Shown in pieces: positions 1 to 11,424 of a stretch of 64,000 nt of DNA; position 1 is the first letter of the stretch, and each line of letters opens with the position of its first letter. Below the pieces are notes generated by a model. It was given only the letters and a program-made list of their open reading frames with translations. It had not been told where the DNA came from and searched no databases. Source of the DNA: Moelleriella libera RCEF 2490. Taxonomy: Eukaryota > Ascomycota > Sordariomycetes > Hypocreales > Clavicipitaceae. The translations under genes and the position numbers were made by a program. The stretch spans positions 62,001 to 126,000 of the forward strand of contig AZGY01000027.1 of NCBI GenBank assembly GCA_001636675.1. Direction: 5' to 3'.

Positions 1-414
1 GCGATTGGACGCCAAAGGCCATTGCCTCAGCTGCTGCCCCATCTAGCGTCGAAAACTCCTTTGGATGGCTCATGCTCTGTCGGTGACTCCAGCCTACGCA
101 TGTCAGATACGTCCAGTGCAGAAGGACGTCCGTTTGATGGAGCTCGTGCGTCGTCAGAGCCAGAGGTCACTCCGTCGCAGGACTACAGTGCGGGCAAGGT
201 GGACTATGGGACGATTCTGCACATCATTACCACAGAAATCGGCGTTGAGCCTGAGATGCTTACTGATGACACGATCCTGGAAGACCTTGGTATTGACTCG
301 ATTATTCAAATATCTACTGTGGCTCGGCTTCAGGAACATGTTGAACGGACGCTGTCTTCGGGCCTATTAATGCAGTACAACACAGTCGCGAAAATGAGAA
401 AGTACTTTTCCTGA
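1..414 (+). CDS. 3' end of a polyketide synthase (terminal acyl carrier protein domain), partial
   Basis: The reading frame is open from the first base of the window and stops at 414, so only the last 137 residues of a larger protein are present. The first half is a Ser/Pro-rich linker. The second half is a compact helical carrier domain with the phosphopantetheine attachment motif DLGIDSI; the modified serine codon is at about 298-300. The preceding acidic TDDTILEDLG stretch and the following helix fit iterative type I fungal polyketide synthases. The protein ends about 30 residues after the carrier domain, so no thioesterase, reductase or methyltransferase domain follows; product release would need a separate enzyme or an upstream domain. 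Non-reducing type is the more likely reading, but the catalytic domains lie outside the window. A phosphopantetheinyl transferase of the type that would charge this serine is encoded at 48563-49495. Confidence 0.85.
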   Translation, partial: AIGRQRPLPQLLPHLASKTPLDGSCSVGDSSLRMSDTSSAEGRPFDGARASSEPEVTPSQDYSAGKVDYGTILHIITTEIGVEPEMLTDDTILEDLGIDSIIQISTVARLQEHVERTLSSGLLMQYNTVAKMRKYFS

Positions 415-2140
415 TGCGGCTCGGATTTGGTGTCAGAGTCGGCTGCCATCGCCTATACCACGTGCTCTATTTGTAGCTGTCCTTTTTTTTTTTTTTTTTT
501 CCTTCGGATTGGGACTCGTGCGAGGCTGTTGGGGTGTACTCCTTGGCACCCAGCCTCGCATAGCACCAGACTTAAGATTTCCATCGTCAAAGTTCGCCAG
601 TGTGTACATGCTGCAGAGCACGAGTGAGGTCATGAGCTGCGTGTTGTCGAGATCTGAACAGCATAGGGACAAACAGGGCCAGACATGTCACATTGTCCTG
701 GCCCGTGTAGATTTGCTTGACGGCGCAATCCTTGACGTGCAGTAAGCGCCGAAAGGAAGAAAAGATCACTTCCTGATAGAACACTCTCGTGGGCAAGCTC
801 ATCGGGTCTGATTCACATCCGCACACTAAGCCGCCTTTTTGATTGATGGGTGGGAAGGACGAGCGAGGATCAACGCCAGCGTCAGCGCTAATGCAATGCA
901 ATGCACGCCTTGCAGGATAAGTCGCTCATGGACGGCGGCAAAGTATTCGTTGAATTGCTAGCTGTCACAATGCGCTCCGTAGTTGCGCAAGCCCAATGGC
1001 TCAGTATTGATGCCCAAAGCTGACACCGAGAATGAAAGGTGTCGTGATGATGCCAAGCGTCACGGAGCCACACAGGCTGCAAGGCGCAAGGCGCAAGGCG
1101 CAAGGCGCAAGGCGCAAGACTAGACATCAAGGTGCTTGTCGAGCTGGATCTCTTGCTTATTATTCTGCAAGGCGTTGCGGTAAATAGTCTAGACCGATCC
1201 TCACTCACCGACTCTGTCACGGATGTAACAGGTCATGTGCTGCAACGCAAACATCGGTCACTGCGCCTTGCACTGGTTCGCAAGCGGCATCACAACCCTA
1301 CCACTAATCCAAGCCAGCAGCTGATTCGACGCAAGCCTGCATGGTTGGCAGATGTCATTCGGCGTCCATGATATGAGGCAATGATCATCAATGAGCAGCT
1401 GCAAGGCACAGTGTGGGTCAGAGACACGTAGCCAGCTTGAGTGCTGCCCCTTTTTACGTTTCGTCTCATCTGATCTAACTAGACACCAGTTCATCTGGGT
1501 CCAGCCGCTGGAGCAGGTTCGGACGATTGCGGTCAAGCTCGTGGTACCTCAGCCTTTCCCAACTGTCCTGTCCCCTTTGTTGCTAGGACCCGCAAGCAGC
1601 ACCACGACGACATGACGTTAAAACATGGCAGCGAGGCGCAGAATACGTAAGGTACCAGATGGCCAAGGATGGTTGGCGTGACCTCCTTGCACTGGCCCTT
1701 GTCTGCGTAGCCTGCCTGATGTGCCGTCGTACGCGCAGAGCCTACGCGGGTACTAGTTCACGGGGGCCTCAGTTTTCAGGGGACGTTTATCGGGCCAGAC
1801 AGAACCGTCAACATGTCCACGTCGCAGTTCCACTCAGATCAATGAGGAGATGTGTAGGCTGGCGATGCTTTGCTGCTCGTCTGTGAAATGAAAATTGAAG
1901 CTCATTATATTCTATGTTAGCTTGCTCATTGATTGCAAGCCATGTTGTCACGTTCAAGTGTTCATTGAGGGATTAAAGTGTAAACATCACAGTACTCGTT
2001 GCAATTCTGTCGTGTTTCGTATATCGCGTACAATAAACAAATATTCGTTCCCGTATGCTATGAATGATAAGCCCTGCAGCGTTCGTTTCGTTTCCCATCT
2101 TTGCCAAGACAATCTTCGATTCACTTTATCCGACAATATC
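415..2140. other. intergenic stretch with a heptamer tandem repeat; no supported gene
   Basis: No frame here shows a recognisable family or a convincing splice pattern. A run of about 18 T lies at 483-500, just downstream of the polyketide synthase stop. At about 1080-1118 there are five tandem copies of AAGGCGC. A 75-codon frame at 1659-1886 begins with a hydrophobic segment but then becomes Arg-rich and resembles nothing I know. Confidence 0.6.
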
Positions 2141-2871
2141 TCAGAGAGTCCATGGGTTGTTCTGGTCCAAGTGAGACCCGTTGCTCAGATAGCTGGAAAC
2201 ATCGTTCAAGAATTCATCCCACCCCTCGGTGCCAGAAAAAGGGTCACCCGATCCTGCACCATGGCCAGTGGAGTCGTTCTCAGTGAATGCCTCGGAGCCA
2301 GTGAAGGCATTCTGACTAGGGAGAGATTGGACATATCCGAAAGACTCGGATTCGACGCCAACATGTTTAGCAAACTCTCCAAAGCCATAAGGATCATGGT
2401 CCCTAAATTCCGGCAGCGCAGGGTCAGCAGCACCATGGAAATCAAGCGTGCTTGTCGATCCAGGATCGTTGTGAACTGCTGGGGCCGATCCACTGCCAAC
2501 GGTAGCATGTGGGGAGGTATCGGGCTGATGAAATTGCACTCCGCTATGCACACCTTCAAAGTATTCGGGGTGTACAGTTTCGATATGAGTTTTAAGATTG
2601 TCCTTCCGTGCAAATGCCTTGGGAGAGGGGCCTTCTTTGCCTCGCTCGCAGCCATCTACCGTGCACCACAAGGTAGGCATTCTATGCTTACTCCTGCAAT
2701 GACGTTCCACGTCGCCGGGCCTCGTCAATGTGGCACTGCAAACGGGACAATGGTGTCTGCTGCTGCATTAGCGTTACCGGCCTAATGCACAAAGACCAGG
2801 ATAAGAGTGGAGACCTGACAGGTGGAAGACTTACTTGCGTTGTTGCTCTACCTGACTTTGCGGAGAGGCAT
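2141..2871 (-). CDS. C2H2 zinc-finger protein, probable transcription factor
   Basis: The main exon (about 2756 down to 2141) encodes a C2H2 finger, C-x2-C-x12-H-x4-H, followed by a second CTVDGC finger ending in H-x4-H (KTHIETVH) with a longer insert. An acidic, Ser/Asp-rich tail of about 140 residues follows and could be an activation region. The main exon has no ATG ahead of the first finger and an upstream stop, so it must be joined to another exon. A short exon at 2871-2852 (MPLRKV, then donor GTAGAG) restores the frame through an acceptor at about 2757-2763. A second plausible donor (GTAAGT at about 2835) would alter only the extreme N-terminus. The arrangement resembles fungal C2H2 proteins of unknown target. 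It lies 1.7 kb from the polyketide synthase end and could be a local regulator, which is inference only. Confidence 0.65.
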
Positions 2872-3779
2872 ACCTGCGTTGGTGTTAAAAAAAAAACCAG
2901 GCCCGCCCTTACGAAACATTGTTTCTGTTGCGAGGCATCTCAAAAGGCGAGCGTCAGATAGTCGTTGCGCAGTCGTGAGGCAAGACCTTCGATGATTCGA
3001 GAGAGATCGTAGCCAGAGCGTTAGTATCGTCGAAGAAATGGGCAGTAGCCAAAGTCGAGGAGCTTGGAGTGTTTGCAGAATCAGCAGGTGCTGCAAAACG
3101 AAAAGATCAGCCAGAAGGCAGAACAGTTTTGCCAGTGACCAAAAGAAAGTTCAGGAATCCCCAAGAATGAATGTTGGACACGAAAGGAATCTGTCGAGGA
3201 GAAAGAATGGCTGCTCGCTGGCGATAATGGGAATATGATGGTAGCCGAATTCTCACGCCTTGCGCCTCGCACTGACAACAAGGAGCAAAAGCAAAGCAAA
3301 GGTCAAGGATAGGATGACGAAGACAAGTTAATTTTTGACTAGCTAACAACATAGGTGGGGGTTGCATATCCCACTGTCTTCACTCTCTCCTTCCTTCAAT
3401 TAGCCGAGGCAGCTGCCTTTCCAAGGGAGGCCTTCTTCCTCTCGCGCCTTGCGCCTTGGGTCGTGGGCCGTGGCGCCTTGCGACGTGGCGCCCAATTGCA
3501 ACTGTGTTGCAGCTCTGCGTGCCTTTCGCGCTCCCAGCCTGGGCGCAACTGATCGCCTCATGATTACCAGCAAAAGGTGAGTCATTGGTTCAAAGCTGCC
3601 GCATAGCTCGTGTCACTGGCTGGCTTGTCGATTTGCCAATAAGTATCGGCTGTCCTCCTTCGCTGAAGTTGAGTTTTGCGCAGTGCAGGCTTCTTCTTCT
3701 CAGATGACTTCGCTAAAATCCTGGATCTCTCAGCCTCAGGTGTCTCAATCAAACCCTCAGTGACTCTATACCATCCGCC
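2872..3779. other. intergenic, shared 5' region of two divergent zinc-finger genes
   Basis: This is the space between the minus-strand C2H2 gene and the plus-strand C2H2/ankyrin gene, so it probably contains both promoters. I see a short poly-A tract at 2887-2896 but no coding signal. Confidence 0.5.
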
Positions 3780-5648
3780 ATGGCACCTTGCGCAGGCGCC
3801 CACCCATGTCAACACTGCGGACAATCATTTCAATCAAAGGGAGCCCTCAAGTACGTCGACTTAGCCTCCTAGCTGAGCCCAAATTTGTACTTAATTGTCT
3901 CCTTCTACAGACGCCATACAAATCGACATACAAAGCCATTCAAGTGCGACCATTGCGAGCAGGGTTTTGCGCTAAATACTGATCTTGGTCGTCATAAAAA
4001 ACAGCACAACCTTGTCAACTCAGCCCTCCATTGCCCATTTTTAGAATGTAAATTCCATAGCTATCGACGAGACAACCTCCTCAGACACCTTCGAAACAAA
4101 CATCAAACGGCAGGCGATGCGACGAAAGATAACGTCAAGAAATCGGAGCTGCGGCATAAATCGTCCCAAAAGGACTTTGCCCTACTGGCCGCTGCGCAAC
4201 ACAAGCATATGGACAGCCTTCAGATTTTAATTCGTCAGGGCGCGAACCTCCAGGCTATATCAAGCGAAGGGAAGACGGCTCTGCACGTTGTCGCGCGGAG
4301 GAGTAACGTAGCCGCAATCAATGTACTTCTCGACTCGGGTGCTGATATCAATGCCAAGGACAATGAGGGAAACTCGGTGCTTCATGATGCAGTGTCTTCG
4401 GGATGCGCGCCAGTTGTTCAAGTCATCGCACAAAGGAGAGGCACGGTCGAAGACAAAAACTCGGCAGGTTGTACCCCGCTTCACTGCGCCGCAATGAGAG
4501 GTCAAGCCGATATGACGCGACTCCTACTGCAATTGGGCTCAGATCCGGCAGCGTTGAGTATAGGCCAATGGACACCAATCCAGTTTGCAGCTCGCAAGGG
4601 ACATGCTGAGGTTGTGCAGATATTACTTGACGCCACGGCGATTTCAGAGAAGCTTACTATTAAACTGCTACGGGGCGCTATCAGAAACAGAAACCAGGAG
4701 ATTATGCAGTTATTGCTCGCCGACCCCAGGAGCAAGGTCAGCGGTGCGGCGCTCTCTAGCTCGATGGTCTGCGCGATGAAATCCGGCAATCTCCCTGCTG
4801 CGGAGCTGCTAATCAACAGCGAAAGGGACTCCAGCAGAATATTGTCCACTGATCTTATTGAGGCAACCCGCTGGATTGGCAACGAAGCGGGTGCGAAGTT
4901 TCTGCTCGAAAGAGCAGCCCTCCATTCGACGTCTCAGGTCGTGTTGGTGTGCGCACTTTTGGCAGCGGCTTACCGCGGTTTCGAGCCCGTCGTAAGGCTG
5001 CTACTTGATCGTGGCGTACACCCTAACGTTGAAATAGACAACGACACCCCTCTCGGGCAGGCAGCTCTTGCTGGCCATGAAAACACGTGTCGACTTCTGC
5101 TCAATCAGGGAGCACACCCCGATTCGGGCTCAGCAATTGTTCGAGCGGCTGGACGAGGCCATGAGGCAATCGTGAGGCTGCTACTTTATCGTGGCGTAGA
5201 CCCTAACGTTGAAAAAGACAACGACAGCCCTCTCAGAGAGGCAGCTCTTGCTGGCCATGAAAACACGTGTCGACTTCTGCTCAATCAGGGAGCACATCCC
5301 GATTCGGGCTCAGCAATTGTTCGAGCGGCTGGAGCAGGCCATGAGGCAATCGTGATGCTGCTTCTGGAAAGGGGAGCGAATCCGAATCTCAAGGAACAGA
5401 ATGGAGGAGATGCTCTTCTCAATGCAGCATGCGGTGGTAGCCAGATCATTGTGGAACTGCTTCTACAACTTGGAGCGGATCCTCGCGTGCAGGACCGCCA
5501 AGGTCTGACAGCTCTTCACTGGGCGGCAACATTCTGTCGCGAAGCCATCGTCAAGCTGTTGATGGATCACGGAGCGACCTTTTGCCGTGACTCTCGTGGC
5601 TGCAGGTCTTGTTCTAGAGTGCGCTCTGAGCTCCACGACAGCTCTTGA
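3780..5648 (+). CDS. C2H2 zinc-finger/ankyrin-repeat protein
   Basis: Two exons (3780-3850 and 3911-5648; intron GTACGT...CTACAG, 60 bases) give 602 residues. The splice falls inside the first finger and joins its Cys pair to its His pair, which confirms the model: CQHC...KRHTNRH, then CDHC...RHKKQH, then a third finger with CPFLEC and HLRNKH. From about residue 110 to the end there are roughly 13 ankyrin repeats with the usual G-x-TPL-x-A-A and LLL-x-x-GA signatures. Within them a 180-base unit is tandemly duplicated almost perfectly (4995-5174 and 5175-5354). Ankyrin arrays bind proteins and the fingers should bind nucleic acid, so a scaffold or regulator is likely; no specific role can be read. 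The last 25 residues depart from the repeat pattern, so a further 3' exon is possible. Confidence 0.85.
4995..5354 (+). repeat. 180-bp tandem duplication inside the ankyrin array
   Basis: Two adjacent 180-base units differ at only a few positions and encode 60 residues each, about two ankyrin repeats. Conservation at the DNA level, including silent sites, indicates a recent duplication or gene conversion. Confidence 0.9.
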
Positions 5649-7740
5649 CGCGCGCCTGTTATATTAGAGACTCCTTTGCTGGACGCTTGTGGCGGCGTGC
5701 TTGAAGCGTTCGTCGGGCGATGCTGCGCCCTGAGTCGGCCGCATCGGCCCTCACGGACTGGTCCGAGTGATTGGACAGCCATTGGATGATTTCTGGGAGA
5801 ATGGACCGAGACTTCGCTTTTAGCCAAAATTAGTTTTCATTTCGAAATCGAACGCTGTGCGCCTATGGCTCTATCCATATAGACCGAGCCCTGCTGTGAT
5901 AATCTATCGAAGTCATACACCTGCGGGGAATCGCTTAACCCCTCAAAAGCGGGAGAGCAAGTTGATATGACAATAGTCATTTCAACTCCTCAAATGTTTG
6001 GAATTTTTGAGTCTAAGCTCATTGCAAGATTTCCGGCCTTTGACCGGCTATGTCGATAGCAGCCGCAGCGGCGGCAGGTGTGCGAGGTGGTGTCAACATT
6101 GCGCTCGCAAAGTTCCCGCCACTGGCAGATACCGGGCTCGCAGATGCCGCCTCCGAAATCGGAAACATCATCACACAGCTCAATGCCCATTTCGATGGTC
6201 CTGATATCCAAGCCGCTGCTCAACTATTCGCCTTAACTGGGTACTGGCGTGAGCACCGTGTGCTAGTCATTTAGAACTATCCAGGGCCCTGCCAGCATTG
6301 CGCAATTCTTGCGAGTCGCTGCTACCGAGTCACCCGGTGCTTCTATCCTCTTCAAAATAGTCATCGACGACAGCACAGCTCTTCGCGGCGCTTAGTCCAC
6401 GAAACTCGATGGAAAGGGCACCGTTCCAGGCATTCAGGCATTCATGCATTCTTGCGCGTGGAGATGGCGCTGGGAACGGGCGATGGTGTGATTCGGCTAG
6501 CATTTGAAGATGGGTACGGGAAGATTTACTCGCCGTGTACCTATCTGGCAGAATGGAAAGGCCATGAAGAGGGCAGTGGCTCCTGCCACATCATTCTGCT
6601 CCAGTCCCATTGTAACGCCCTGCAAAGTACGGAGTATATCTCTTGTCCATTTATGGTCAATACCATGCAATCCCAAGCGAGGGAGGTGAAGAGAAAATTC
6701 GGCGCACCCCGTATGGTAACGAATGAAAACACCGCGATGCTGGCAATCTCACAAACAAGTCAGGCGTGTCCATCCAAGCACATTGAGCTGCTGATGGGTT
6801 CCGTTTTGTGTCAGATCAGGCAGCCCCTCTTTCTGGGCCCTGTCACCGGGAATTATCGATGGACATGGGATAAATTTAGGATCCATTGGCCCGCTGCACA
6901 AATCGGGCAAGGATTTTCGGATCGTGGGTAGCCGGGCCTCATGTCGTGTGTTGCGATCCGAGGGTCGGGATTGGTGTAGGGTAGATCAACCGCCGCGGCG
7001 GTCGCTCTAGCGGTCGAAGTTTATTAATGCTGTGCCCTTTGTCACCGGTGCCTCGAGAGACTTTCCTCCCAGTTGGCTCGTCTTTCTCAAGCCCACGACT
7101 TGGGAGCCGACTGTCACCTCACGACCCAATCAGCTGTATGTTGGGGACCAGATGCTGACGGCAGACGTTCATCACTCCAGACCCTCGCCGACAGCTTACG
7201 GAAGGATTTTGCACGCTTGGCGCGCGGCATGCATTTGCATAGCATGGTATCATCTCTTGTGCAGCATGTCATCTGACAAGCCGAAAAACATCGCTTGGGC
7301 AATGGCCAGGCACTTGCTTTCCCAACATGGCCAGAGTCAGCATCCGCCCGGTAGCCATCAATTTTGACGAATGCTGTCCAGCCACACCACATCTGAAAAG
7401 CCAGCCGTCAGCTTACGTGCATGAGAGGGCGGGCTAGCGAACAGTTCGTCTGTGGAGCGGTTCCAGCGTGGACCAATCTTGACAGAGATCAATCGAGCAA
7501 TTCAGCTTGGCAGCTTTCGTCCATCGAATACGACGACGCTGGGCGTTCTGTCATGCCGCCACGTTTCTTATGTGCTTTTTTGCAAGTGATCATCCAGCAC
7601 CGGGACGTGCCTTGGCAGTCGTCGGTCGTCGAAAAATGCGACCATGCAATCCCAGAGCTGTTTGAGGAGGATCTTGGGTCGAGCGCAGATCGTACATACG
7701 CTCTGTGATGCGACGCATGCGCCTGCATCTGCCTTTTGGG
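5649..7740. other. intergenic region with an unassigned small open frame
   Basis: The best candidate is 6050-6274 (74 codons), an Ala-rich, helix-prone sequence starting MSIAAAAAAGV. It is followed in another frame (about 6268-6393) by a clean stretch reading GPASIAQFLRVAATESPG. The two could be parts of one gene or relic, but the only GT-AG intron linking them would be under 40 bases. A 159-codon frame at 6452-6931 has unbiased composition and I do not accept it. Confidence 0.3.
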
Positions 7741-7744
7741 TACA

Positions 7745-8185
7745 AGGTTACTGCGGGTTGTGAGAGCACTTGCGCCCCCAAAGGAAGAATTCCACCTCAT
7801 GTCCCGTCTTATCGACCCGGGACAGGCTTCCTTTACCATTTTGGTGCAAGGCTACTGCAGGTTGTGAGAGCATTTGCGCCCCTCCAAAAGGAAGAATCCC
7901 ACCTTGTGTCCCGTCTTATCTTGGAATATCGACCTGGGACAGGCTTCATCTACCTTTTTTGCTTAAGGCTACTACTGCAGGTTGTGAGAGCACTTGCCGC
8001 CCCCCAAAGGAAGAATCCCACCTCATGTCCCGTCTTATCCTAGAATATCGACCTGGGACAGACTTCCTTTACCTTTTTGGTGCAAGGTTACTGCAGGTTG
8101 TGAGAGCATCTGCGCCCCCAAAGGAAGAATCCCACCTCATGTCCCGTCTTATCCTAGAAATATCGACCTGGGACAGGTTTCGCGG
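7745..8185 (+). repeat. minisatellite, four tandem copies of a 104-119 bp unit
   Basis: Copies start at 7745, 7849, 7966 and 8085. Each contains the shared cores GGTTGTGAGAGCA, GGAAGAATCCCACC and GTCCCGTCTTATC, followed by a CGACCTGGGACAGG block. Length differences are small indels. The block lies 220 bases upstream of the rhodopsin-like gene, within its likely promoter region. Confidence 0.9.
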
Positions 8186-8401
8186 GGAAGCCGCTGCAGG
8201 ACCCTAGGAGGGATCGGAAAAAAAGAAGCTTTGGTTCCCACGAATGACTATCTAGGTCAAAAGAAAGCTACGTAGAATCTGCCTGTCATTATGATGTACA
8301 AGTACCGCAACAATCGTCTCCTTTCTATCCATCCTTCTTTTTCCCTTCCCTGCATCCTGCTATAATCTACAAAAAAAGAAAGCCTCTACCGGTAAAACGC
8401 A

Positions 8402-9950
8402 ATGTCTAAACCACCGAGTCCATCGGAGATTGCCTGGATGAAGGCACACGCCGCTGATACGCGTGTTCCCGACATGATTGCGACCACCGTGATCTGCAGC
8501 GTTGCTTCAACGGCCTTTGTCGTTCTACGCTTCGTTTCACGTAGGATGGCTTGCATCAAGCCCCGGTTGAACGATTGGCTGTTGGTCGTGTCACTGGTAT
8601 GTGGTTTCAGCAAAAAGACCGTGGGCTGTGTGCCCCCGACCTTCCATCCTACCACCCGTCCGAAAAAATGATCTGCTGGTTACAGCAAAGTAACAACACC
8701 ATATGCCTCATATGTGCTCCTCTCTTCTCTCCTCAAAGTGCCTTGTCTTTGGCTTTTTCCCAGGCCCCATCTACATCATCTTTTTTTTTCGCGGGCCAAG
8801 AAAAATTGTCGGACTGACCATGGAACCAGATGCTCTATCTCGGATTCGCGATCGGATTCGCTTGCGCTACTCTATATGGAGCTGGCCGACACATCATCCT
8901 CCTCAAGAGTCAGCACAGACCCAATATACGTAGCGTGAGTCTGATGGATTGACCGGGGGCAATAATAGATTACGACCACTCTGGGACTGACTTTCGGGTT
9001 CTTCCCGCCTTTCTCGGATAGATCAACATTAGCGATCAAGTTTTATATTTCGTCGCTCTGGCTTTTGTCAAATTCAGCATCCTCAGCTTATACATCGTCA
9101 TTTTTCCCGGCAGGGTGATGCGCTGGAGCGCAATTGTCATAGGAGTGATCATTGCAGCGTTGACCACTGCGACAACTCTCATGGCCATCTTTCGATGCGT
9201 CCCCATGTCGTGGATATGGGATCCAACCGTCACAGACCCCCGCTGCATCCAATTCAGCGTACTGGTGCTCGCTCACGGAATCTCCAATATCGTGACCGAT
9301 CTGATCATTTTCGCAATGCCTATACACCCCATACTCAAGCTCAAGATGCCCAAAGACGAGAAGGTGTACGTTTTGCTTAGCTTCCTGCTTGGCGCCAGGT
9401 GAGATCTACTTTTTTTCTTACTCATTTGCAAGTTTCCGCCAGCGCACCTAACATAACTCAATCGGGACATCAGCGCTTGTATTGCGAGCATAGTTCGTAC
9501 GGCCTACACATTGGATCTTGACAGCACGTCAGATCCGACCTGTAAGTAGCTGGCCTACGCGGTTTCCTTTACACCCTCACGGACATGCTGTGCGTTCGTG
9601 GGGCCTAGCATATCTGGCTCCTCCTGGCTCCCTTTTCTCTGACGCACGCTGATGTAGGGGACGATATGCCTGTATCCATGGTCTCCCTTGGCGAAATCAT
9701 GGCTGGCATCTTGGCTGCCTGTTTGCCGACGTACGGCCCTCTCGTTCACTACATTAGTCACAAGAAGAAGAGGAGTGGCGACCGACCAGAGTACAGAAGC
9801 GCTGTTCGGATCACCCCCGATGATTCCGGGGAGCTCATGATGAGCAAAGACGACACATACAAGGGAGCACGCAACACCGAGGTGTCCATGATGAGCAAAG
9901 ACGACACATACAAGGGAGCACACAACACCGAGGTGACCATGACGAACTAG
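8402..9950 (+). CDS. fungal rhodopsin-like (PTH11-type) integral membrane protein
   Basis: Five exons fit both phase and family: 8402-8596, 8830-8934, 9022-9398, 9474-9541, 9658-9950, giving 345 residues. Typical features of the fungal rhodopsin-domain family are visible: DWLLVVSL at the end of helix 2, ATLYGAGRH after helix 3, the FVKFSIL helix, CxxxxxxWD-like MSWIWDPT with RCI, and a late SMVSLGEIMAGILAACLPT helix. Seven hydrophobic segments are expected. Members sit in the plasma membrane and some (PTH11) sense surfaces or hosts, but most are uncharacterised. The first intron is long (233 bases). The cytoplasmic tail ends with a near-perfect 17-residue repeat (MMSKDDTYKGA..NTEV, twice). 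Confidence 0.85.
9837..9938 (+). repeat. 51-bp in-frame tandem duplication in the tail of the membrane protein
   Basis: Two adjacent 51-base units encode MMSKDDTYKGAxNTEVx twice, differing at two or three positions. The unit is hydrophilic and rich in Ser/Thr/Lys/Asp, and it lies in the predicted cytoplasmic tail. Confidence 0.9.
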
Positions 9951-11424
9951 ATCCATTTGCCGACTTTCATAGGTCTGGGCAGAACGCAGTCCCCGTGCGA
10001 ATTCGTGAGCGTTGACCGATACGGTAAAAGGCACGGGTTGGGGAAGAAAGTAGTGCAAGATTTCTTAAAGTCATGATGTAGCGGCGCATTGAATGTCTTG
10101 TCTCGTGAGGAGCAGAGTTAGGGTGGGATGGCTTTCAATAAAGTTGGAAATCACGTACACACGTTCTGACTGAGCGCGTCTTTTCTCGATGAAGGAAAAT
10201 CCGCATCTCCCGTCGGCTGCGGGCCAGCATCACGACGTGAGACATGGCGTCGCAAAGCTGCTCGATTTCGTCGTCATTTTTTCGACGCCTAGCCAGCGCT
10301 GTGGAAGTTGTAGCTGAATGGCAGAGTCATTGTCGCACATTGGCGCATTTGTAGGCAAACGTGTCCTAGCCGCCCGAATACTGACTTTCCTCCCATGCTG
10401 AGTTGAGTCAGGCAAGCCTGGCCGCTGCGCTGCGGTCCTTGTTTATGAGTACTCGCCCACATCGTGATACGCAAGTCCAGGAACTGCTTTATTACTCGGC
10501 AAGTCTTGTTTTCATCCTCGAACAACCATCGTAACCCCTTCGCTTCCTCTCTTCCTCTTTTCTGTTTTTTTTTTCCCTTCTTTCTCACAATTCCGCACCC
10601 GAGCGGGCGTTTTCTCGAGGGACATTTTGGCAATCATTGCCGATGCAAATCAGCAACTGTATGTTACTCTGGTACAGACATTCTACGGTGCGGAGCGTGG
10701 CTCATTTTCTTTCACTGACAGGTCCGGATGCCTAGTTTCGTGAGAGCATTTCTGCTATTATAAGGTCTCATCAATCAGCGACTGGAATCAAGGGCCAGTT
10801 GTCTCGGATACTTGGAGAAGAAGCGAGCGGTCTCACGCAGGGACACATGACAGGGCAGATACGGCCGACACGGACAGGATTCGTGACCGTGGAGCAATCA
10901 CGACCCAAGACAATGATCGCTTTCGGGCCAGAGAGAATGGGCGGGCCAACTTGACAGAAATAGAGGGCAAGAATTCGGTTTCTTTTTCGTTGATGTCCAG
11001 GTCGAAGTGGCAGATTTTCCACACGAGCTCAAGTTTCATGTTGTGGTCGAGGTTGTGGTTGGCCGCGGACATTTATAAACGGCAAAAGTGCTCAGTCTGA
11101 CAAACACGTTTATTTATAACCATGCATGGCTATTTTGAACTGCGGGGGAGAGCGCGAAAATCGATTGTTTCCATGAATCATCTGTGCGCGGTTCTATCCC
11201 CTGGTCAGACTGAAACGGCTCCCTCTATTGTTCTTCACTTGGACAACGACCTGCAAAAGGGTCCCGGCACAGACAGCAAACATCTGTTGAAAAATGACCA
11301 CGAGGAGCGCGCTGTTTCCGCAGAGCGCTCTATATAACCGGACAGGCTGCCATGCTGGCCACAACCTCCCGTCAATTTTGGTCCTCATGTCAGCTGCCGC
11401 GTTGTCGGCGTCTTGGAAGAAGAA
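9951..11424. other. intergenic; promoter of the secreted-protein gene at its end
   Basis: No family is recognised. A CT-rich tract at about 10530-10590 looks promoter-like but no convincing gene follows it. A minus-strand frame near 11072-10833 (MSAANHNLDHN...) is possible but unsupported. Confidence 0.5.
11331..11337 (+). promoter_or_regulatory. TATA box of the small secreted protein gene
   Basis: TATATAA lies 94 bases upstream of the proposed ATG at 11425. A transcript starting about 30 bases downstream would leave a leader of about 60 bases. Confidence 0.5.

Noticed and set aside
6452..6931. 159-codon plus-strand frame
   Set aside because: Composition is unbiased, no motif is recognised and there is no promoter or splice context.
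10833..11072. Minus-strand frame starting MSAANHNLDHNMKLELVW
   Set aside because: The TATA-like sequence touches the ATG, leaving no leader, and no downstream exon could be joined; it remains possible but unsupported.
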